Below, in pieces: positions 59,835-64,000 of a stretch of 64,000 nucleotides of DNA. The notes below the pieces were generated by a model, which was given only the letters and a program-made list of their open reading frames with translations, did no database searches and was not told the DNA's origin. Source of the stretch: Stutzerimonas xanthomarina DSM 18231. Lineage in GTDB: Bacteria > Pseudomonadota > Gammaproteobacteria > Pseudomonadales > Pseudomonadaceae. The translations under genes were made by a program, and so were the position numbers. How positions within the stretch are numbered: the stretch's first letter is position 1; every line of letters begins with the position of its first letter. Where the stretch lies: assembly GCF_900129835.1 (NCBI RefSeq), contig NZ_FQXA01000004.1:462099-526098 (forward strand). Direction: 5' to 3'.

Positions 59835-60782
59835 CTAGCGCTGGATCTCGCGGTCCGCGTCTAGGGTGTAGGGCAACGGGAGCAGAGTCAGCGGAGGGCC
59901 GTCGGGGGAGCCGAGGAACAGTCGACCATCAGCCGCCGCATCTTCCTGCAGTACGGCCAACAGCTCCAGAGCGCCCTCGGCGCCTGCTGCCATGACGACT
60001 TCGCCGACGCTTGAGCCATGCACGGGGGAGTAGATTTCAAGCCCGGCGGCCGGTACCGGTGTATCGATGTTCTGCGCAGCAAGGCGATGCAGGCGGCGCT
60101 TCAACTTACCCAGGTATTGCATACGCGCGACAATTTCCTGGCCGGTGTAACAGCCCTTTTTGAAGCTGACGCCGCCCAGCGCTTGCAGGTTGATCATCTG
60201 CGGGATGAACAGCTCGCGGGTTGCGGCTACCACCTGGCCAATGCCGGCGCGAATCTGTGCCAGCAGCCAGCGATCAGTTGACGCCTCGGGGAGCTGGGCC
60301 GTCAATCGAAGCTGGGTGGTCTCGGCGTCCTTCGAGCGGCTCCAGAGCTCGGCGCGGCCATCGCTAAGGCGCACGGCGATCAGTCCGTGCGCGGCGGCCA
60401 CGGCGTCGGCCGTCTGAGGAAGATCCAGGCCAAGGCTGACAAGAGCACCGTCACCTCCGCTGAGCCCGAATCGAACCCATTGTCCACTCTCGTCATGCAG
60501 TTTGGACTTTGAGAACGCAGCGAACTTGGTCAGGTCGGCGAGTTGTGGCTGGACCAATTCGCGATCCATCGCCAGCAGATAGCCGTCGCCTTCCGGCAGG
60601 ATGCGGAAGCTGGACTGCATTCGTCCCTTGGGTGTGCAGCGCGCACCGAGGCTCGAATGCTGGTCATCAAGGTAATTGAGGTTGCAGGTCAGTTGGCCCT
60701 GCAGAAACTTGCTCGCATCCGCGCCGCGTACGGCCAGGACGCCTTCGTGCGACAAAACGCAAAAGAAAGCAGTGTCAGTCAT
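59835..60782 (-). CDS. ygfZ: Folate-binding Fe-S assembly protein YgfZ
   Basis: A GcvT-like tetrahydrofolate-binding protein needed for some Fe-S enzymes such as MiaB. 315 aa, with the signature KGCYTGQEIVARMQYLGKLKR borders near residue 225 including the essential Cys. The ATG at 60782 (MTDTAFFCVLSHEG) is chosen. A longer in-frame start 25 codons upstream has no family support, and neither start has a good Shine-Dalgarno sequence. It is divergent from sdhE, a common pairing. Confidence 0.92.
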   Translation of the reverse strand: MTDTAFFCVLSHEGVLAVRGADASKFLQGQLTCNLNYLDDQHSSLGARCTPKGRMQSSFRILPEGDGYLLAMDRELVQPQLADLTKFAAFSKSKLHDESGQWVRFGLSGGDGALVSLGLDLPQTADAVAAAHGLIAVRLSDGRAELWSRSKDAETTQLRLTAQLPEASTDRWLLAQIRAGIGQVVAATRELFIPQMINLQALGGVSFKKGCYTGQEIVARMQYLGKLKRRLHRLAAQNIDTPVPAAGLEIYSPVHGSSVGEVVMAAGAEGALELLAVLQEDAAADGRLFLGSPDGPPLTLLPLPYTLDADREIQR

Positions 60783-60934
60783 GACGAGTCGCCGTGGAAA
60801 ATCCGGATCGGCATCATAGCAGGCCATGGGCGAAATACAGTGTGCGCAAGCTGCCACTCCGTGAGCCTGCTAATGCTTGTGCCGCCCGTTCACGGCAGTC
60901 GCTATAATGCCCAGCTCAACTCAGGAGCATTTGC

Positions 60935-61189
60935 ATGGTCGAACAATCCGAACTCAATCGTCTGTTCTGGCAGAGCCGTCGCGGCATGCTCGAGCTGGAT
61001 GTACTGCTGGTGCCTTTCGTCAAGGAGGTCTATCCGCAGCTCGACGAAGAGAATCAACGTCGCTACCGCAAGTTGCTGAGCTCTGAAGACCAGGACATGT
61101 TTGGCTGGTTCATGGAGCGCGCCGTGCCTGAGGACGAAGATCTGCGCCTCATGGTTCGTATGATTCTTGATCGTGTCCAGCCAGAGTAG
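60935..61189 (+). CDS. sdhE: FAD assembly factor SdhE
   Basis: SdhE promotes covalent flavinylation of succinate dehydrogenase SdhA. The 84-aa protein carries the RRGMLELD motif (residues 15-22) and the C-terminal DRVQPE typical of the family, with [14 protein letters not shown] between. CAGGAG is upstream of the ATG. It overlaps the following ygfX-like gene by 17 nt, as in the conserved sdhE-ygfX pair. Confidence 0.95.
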   Translation: MVEQSELNRLFWQSRRGMLELDVLLVPFVKEVYPQLDEENQRRYRKLLSSEDQDMFGWFMERAVPEDEDLRLMVRMILDRVQPE

Positions 61190-61628
61190 CCAGGCATTCG
61201 AATGCCGCTGGCGGGCTTCTGGCCCGCTGTTGGCTCTGTATCTGCTGACACTGCTGCTGGCAGTGATCACGCTGTCGTTGTTGCCGTTACCCTTGTGGCT
61301 ACTGGTGTTCGGGTTGTTGCTGTGCGTGCTCCACGCTGCCTGGACGATACCGTCGCGCGTCCTGCTTTGTCGTGGTTGTTCATGGCTTGGTCTGCGTCAT
61401 GATCAGCACGGTTGGTCGCTATGGAGTCGGGCGGGTGGCTGGCAGCCCGTGCAGTTACTACCTGACAGCATTGCGCTACCGCTGGTCGTGGTATTGCGAT
61501 TCAAGCGGCCGGGTGACTGGTTTGCTCAGGGGCTCTGCATTCCGCACGGTGCAATGGCGCCGGAGCAACACCGGCGTTTGCGGCTCAGGTTGAAGTTCAG
61601 CCGTCGTAGGTGGGCGGCGCCAGGATAG
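61173..61628 (+). CDS. YgfX/CptA-like membrane protein
   Basis: A 151-aa protein with [21 protein letters not shown] borders at the N-terminus, two hydrophobic spans (about 18-60) and a cytosolic C-terminal domain with basic end. This is the YgfX family, the partner of SdhE, once proposed as a toxin (CptA) in E. coli. The start is uncertain: GTG at 61173 (chosen, overlapping sdhE) or TTG at 61167; no Shine-Dalgarno sequence is obvious, so translation is probably coupled to sdhE. Its 3' end overlaps the end of nadB by 32 bp, tail to tail. Confidence 0.85.
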   Translation: MSSQSSQAFECRWRASGPLLALYLLTLLLAVITLSLLPLPLWLLVFGLLLCVLHAAWTIPSRVLLCRGCSWLGLRHDQHGWSLWSRAGGWQPVQLLPDSIALPLVVVLRFKRPGDWFAQGLCIPHGAMAPEQHRRLRLRLKFSRRRWAAPG

Positions 61629-63210
61629 TGTCTCTGGCTTCGGGCAGCTGTTCAGGATAGTCCAGCGTGAAATGCAGACCGCGGCTTTCCTTGCGTTGCA
61701 TCGCCGAACCGATCATCAACTCAGCAACGGTTGCAAGATTCCTCAGTTCGATCAGGTCCCGTGAAACTTTGTAATTGCTATAGAACTCATCGATTTCGCC
61801 AAGCAGCAAGCGAACCCGATGCTGCGCGCGCATGAGTCGCTTGGTAGTGCGAACGATGCCTACGTAGTCCCACATGAACCGCCGCAGTTCGTCCCAATTG
61901 TGCGCGATGATGACGTCTTCGTCCGAATCGGTTACCTGAGTGGCGTCCCACGTGGGCAGGGCGTTTGGGGTGGTGACGCCGGGCAACTCGCGAAGCATGT
62001 CCTGCGCAGCGGCGCGCGCATAGACGAAACATTCCAGCAGCGAATTGCTGGCCATGCGGTTGGCGCCGTGCAAGCCGGTAAAGCTGGTTTCGCCGATTGC
62101 ATAGAGCCCTGGTATGTCGGTTCTGCCTGCCTGGTCGACCAGTACGCCGCCGCAGGTATAGTGGGCTGCGGGCACCACCGGGATTGGCTCGCAAGTAATG
62201 TCGATGCCGAATTCCAAGCAGCGCTCATACACGGTTGGAAAGTGTGTTTTGATGAATTCCGTCGGTTTGTCGCTGATATCCAGATAGACGCAATCGATGC
62301 CGAGGCGCTTCATTTCATGATCGATCGCGCGGGCCACGATGTCACGGGGCGCCAGTTCCGCACGCGAATCGAAGCGTGGCATGAAGCGTTCACCGTTGGG
62401 CAGCTTCAGCAGGGCGCCCTCGCCACGCAACGCCTCGGTAATCAAAAAGCTTTTGGCTTTTGGGTGGTACAGGCAGGTTGGATGAAACTGATTGAACTCC
62501 AGATTGCCCACTCTGCATCCGGCGCGCCACGCCATGGCGATGCCGTCGCCGCACGCTCCGTCGGGGTTACTGGTATACAGGTACACCTTTGCGGCGCCAC
62601 CCGTCGCCAGTATGGTGAATTTTGCCTGGAAGGTATCCACCTCTCCGTTAGTTCGATCCAGCACGTAAGCGCCAAGGCAACGCTTGCCGCTCAAGCCCAA
62701 CTTGCGTTCGGTAATCAGGTCTACAGCAACGCGTTGTTGCAGTAGATCAATGTTTTCCCGGTCATGAGCGCGGGCGAGCAGGGTATTGAAAATAGCGGCG
62801 CCGGTTGCGTCTGCGGCATGAATGATGCGCCTGTGGCTATGTCCACCCTCGCGCGTCAGGTGATATTCGAAGCCGTCCTCTTCGCGCTGGGTGTCATCCC
62901 GAGTGAAAGGGACGCCCTGTTCGATCAGCCATTGGATGGCTTCGCGGCTGTGTTCGACGGTAAAACGTACGGCTTCTTCCTTGCACAGCCCGCCGCCGGC
63001 AACGAGGGTGTCGGCAACGTGGGATTCAATTGTGTCGGTAGTGTCCAGCACTGCGGCCACACCGCCTTGAGCCCAATACGTGGAGCCATTAGCCAGATCG
63101 CCCTTGCTCAGTACTGCAACCCGGAGTGAGGACGGCAGGTTGAGCGCCAGGGTCAGGCCGGCTGCCCCGCTGCCTATGACAAGAACGTCGTATTGATAAT
63201 GTCGGCTCAT
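61597..63210 (-). CDS. nadB: L-aspartate oxidase
   Basis: The first enzyme of de novo NAD synthesis, oxidising L-aspartate to iminoaspartate for NadA. 537 aa. FAD-binding [13 protein letters not shown] is near residue 12; [10 protein letters not shown], the GGHSHRRI substrate loop, and HPTCLYHP plus AAHYTCGGV are family motifs, and a fumarate-reductase-like C-terminal helical domain follows. The ATG at 63210 ([13 protein letters not shown]) is chosen over one four codons earlier. It is divergent from algU, the standard Pseudomonas order. Confidence 0.96.
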   Translation of the reverse strand: MSRHYQYDVLVIGSGAAGLTLALNLPSSLRVAVLSKGDLANGSTYWAQGGVAAVLDTTDTIESHVADTLVAGGGLCKEEAVRFTVEHSREAIQWLIEQGVPFTRDDTQREEDGFEYHLTREGGHSHRRIIHAADATGAAIFNTLLARAHDRENIDLLQQRVAVDLITERKLGLSGKRCLGAYVLDRTNGEVDTFQAKFTILATGGAAKVYLYTSNPDGACGDGIAMAWRAGCRVGNLEFNQFHPTCLYHPKAKSFLITEALRGEGALLKLPNGERFMPRFDSRAELAPRDIVARAIDHEMKRLGIDCVYLDISDKPTEFIKTHFPTVYERCLEFGIDITCEPIPVVPAAHYTCGGVLVDQAGRTDIPGLYAIGETSFTGLHGANRMASNSLLECFVYARAAAQDMLRELPGVTTPNALPTWDATQVTDSDEDVIIAHNWDELRRFMWDYVGIVRTTKRLMRAQHRVRLLLGEIDEFYSNYKVSRDLIELRNLATVAELMIGSAMQRKESRGLHFTLDYPEQLPEARDTILAPPTYDG

Positions 63211-63564
63211 TTCGAATCTCACATTGAGGCGAACGCTAGTATATAGCCGCGTCCACCTGCAAAATAGCGGGCCTTGTTCGACTTGGCTGGATGCTTTGGA
63301 ACTTTTCTTGCAGGCTAGTCTCTATAGAAAGTTGTGGTTGAAACCCGGCTGGCCATCGTGCGGTGGGCGGCGAGGTTTTGCTGTGGATATCAGGGTGGCG
63401 CCATCGGAACGGTTCGTTTTGAGGCGTAGCTCGCCAATGTGGTCAGGTGTGTTGCAGGAATGCTTGCTTGGAGGGGGAGAACTTTTGTGTAAAGCCCGGG
63501 TCTATTCTGGCAGGTCAGCTTGTAGGCGAGCACAGCACCCCTACCGGGTCATGGAGGAGTGTTT
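63211..63564. other. Intergenic region nadB-algU
   Basis: 354 bp of divergent promoter region. The only site I can argue for is a GAACTT-type element at 63299. No small gene seen; plus-strand frames through the region lack ribosome sites. Confidence 0.5.
63299..63325 (+). promoter_or_regulatory. Possible AlgU/RpoE-type autoregulatory promoter of algU
   Basis: GGAACTT (from 63298) carries the -35 GAACTT of AlgU/sigma-E promoters. Sixteen nt later TCTAT (63321-63325) is a partial match to the -10 TCTGA. Position and orientation suit autoregulation, known for algU in P. aeruginosa. With AlgU truncated this promoter would be inactive. Confidence 0.5.
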
Positions 63565-63939
63565 ATGCTAACCCAGGAGCAGGACCAGCAACTGGTCGAG
63601 CGAGTGCAGCGGGGAGACAAACGGGCTTTCGATTTGTTGGTATTGAAATACCAGCACAAGATTCTCGGATTGATTGTGCGCTTTGTGCATGATTCTCACG
63701 AAGCCCAGGATGTTGCGCAAGAAGCCTTTATTAAGGCCTATCGAGCGCTAGCGAATTTTCGCGGAGACAGTGCTTTTTATACATGGCTGTACCGCATCGC
63801 GATTAATACAGCGAAGAATCACCTGGTGGCGCGAGGAAGACGGCCACCCGACAGCGATGTCAGCTCAGAGGATGCCGAATTCTATGAGGGAGATCACGCC
63901 CTTAAGGATGGTCTGAAAAAGACTTCCCGAATCTGGTGA
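63565..63939 (+). pseudogene. algU: Sigma factor AlgU (RpoE/sigma-22), interrupted by an insertion sequence
   Basis: AlgU is the extracytoplasmic sigma factor for envelope stress and alginate, held by anti-sigma MucA. The reading frame starts at ATG 63565 after GGAGGAGTG. It follows P. aeruginosa AlgU almost residue for residue (MLTQEQDQQLVERVQRGDKR, FRGDSAFYTWLYRIAIN, GRRPPDSDV, EGDHALK) for about 113 residues, covering sigma region 2 and the linker. It then leaves the homology at 63906, adding about ten foreign residues ending TSRIW before a TGA at 63937. The normal protein has 193 aa, so region 4, which reads the -35 element, is missing. The rest of algU and mucABD should lie beyond the window. 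Confidence 0.92.
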
Positions 63940-64000
63940 AATACGCCGATCCCGTTGCCCGAGTTTCCCGATGAAGCAAATGACCTTCGCCGACGCCGAG
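63906..64000 (+). mobile_element. IS5-family insertion sequence, left end (continues beyond window)
   Basis: From 63906 the sequence GGATGGTCTGAAAAAG resembles the terminal inverted repeat of IS5 (GGAAGGTGCGAACAAG as I recall it, 12 of 16 bases). It is directly preceded by TTAA (63902-63905), fitting the YTAR target duplicated by IS5-group elements. About 65 bp in, a transposase start with the IS5-type N-terminus MKQMTFADAE appears. The right end and second TTAA are outside. An alternative boundary a few bases later (63910) cannot be excluded because GGAT could be native. Confidence 0.85.
63971..64000 (+). CDS. IS5-family transposase, first ten codons (partial)
   Basis: ATG at 63971 opens MKQMTFADAE, the N-terminus common to many Pseudomonas IS5-group DDE transposases. 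The frame stays open to the window edge. No clear Shine-Dalgarno sequence precedes it, which is usual for such elements. Transcription runs in the same direction as algU. Confidence 0.8.
   Translation, partial: MKQMTFADAE

Overview
The window reads as chromosomal DNA of a Pseudomonas-group gammaproteobacterium, most likely Stutzerimonas (the Pseudomonas stutzeri complex). The reasons are moderately high GC, family-level protein matches, and gene orders typical of pseudomonads: rnt-pyrC next to motY and argG, rsxABCDGE-nth, ffh next to a corC/ccsA-like pair, rpsP-rimM-trmD-rplS, and nadB opposite algU. This assignment is inference from recognised families; no database was searched. Most of the window is core genome. 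I saw no rRNA or tRNA gene, CRISPR array or prophage.

Layout. 1-5 kb: 3' part of sbcB, the xenogeneic silencer mvaT, purU, a 75-aa orphan and a HerA-like ATPase. 5-11 kb: a stand-alone bifunctional GDP-mannose gene (algA type) behind a 707-bp gene-free stretch, yaaA, a dmeF-like metal exporter and a PIN-PhoH ATPase. 11-16 kb: moaCDE, a 54-aa membrane protein, rhlB, a cNMP-GGDEF protein and an esterase. 16-20.5 kb: the aapJQMP amino-acid ABC transporter behind a close match to a sigma-54 promoter. 20.6-31 kb: purL, the ohr/ohrR peroxide pair, an L,D-transpeptidase, two NUDIX enzymes, a gamma-carbonic anhydrase, a CNNM/CorC protein and a CcsA-like protein. 31-35 kb: ffh and rpsP-rimM-trmD-rplS. 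35-47 kb: a CPA antiporter, xerD-dsbC, hom-thrC, rnt-pyrC, motY, argG and gloA. 47-54 kb: the rsxABCDGE electron-transport operon running into nth and a 59-aa PA3496-type protein. 54-64 kb: a secreted Arg/Tyr-rich protein, an enoyl-CoA hydratase, an orphan substrate-binding protein, ung, a DUF4142 protein, an HDOD protein, ygfZ, sdhE-ygfX, nadB and algU.

The most notable event is at the right edge. The algU (sigma-22/RpoE) reading frame is intact for about 113 residues, then runs into the left end of an IS5-family insertion sequence. Its terminal repeat starts at 63906, directly after a TTAA target, and its transposase begins at 63971 and leaves the window. The strain would lack sigma region 4 of its envelope-stress/alginate sigma factor unless an intact copy exists elsewhere. 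Other points of interest are the sigma-54 promoter and intergenic hairpins of the aap operon, a five-unit coiled-coil repeat in RsxC, two small genes of 54 and 59 aa, and a short tandem repeat behind purL.
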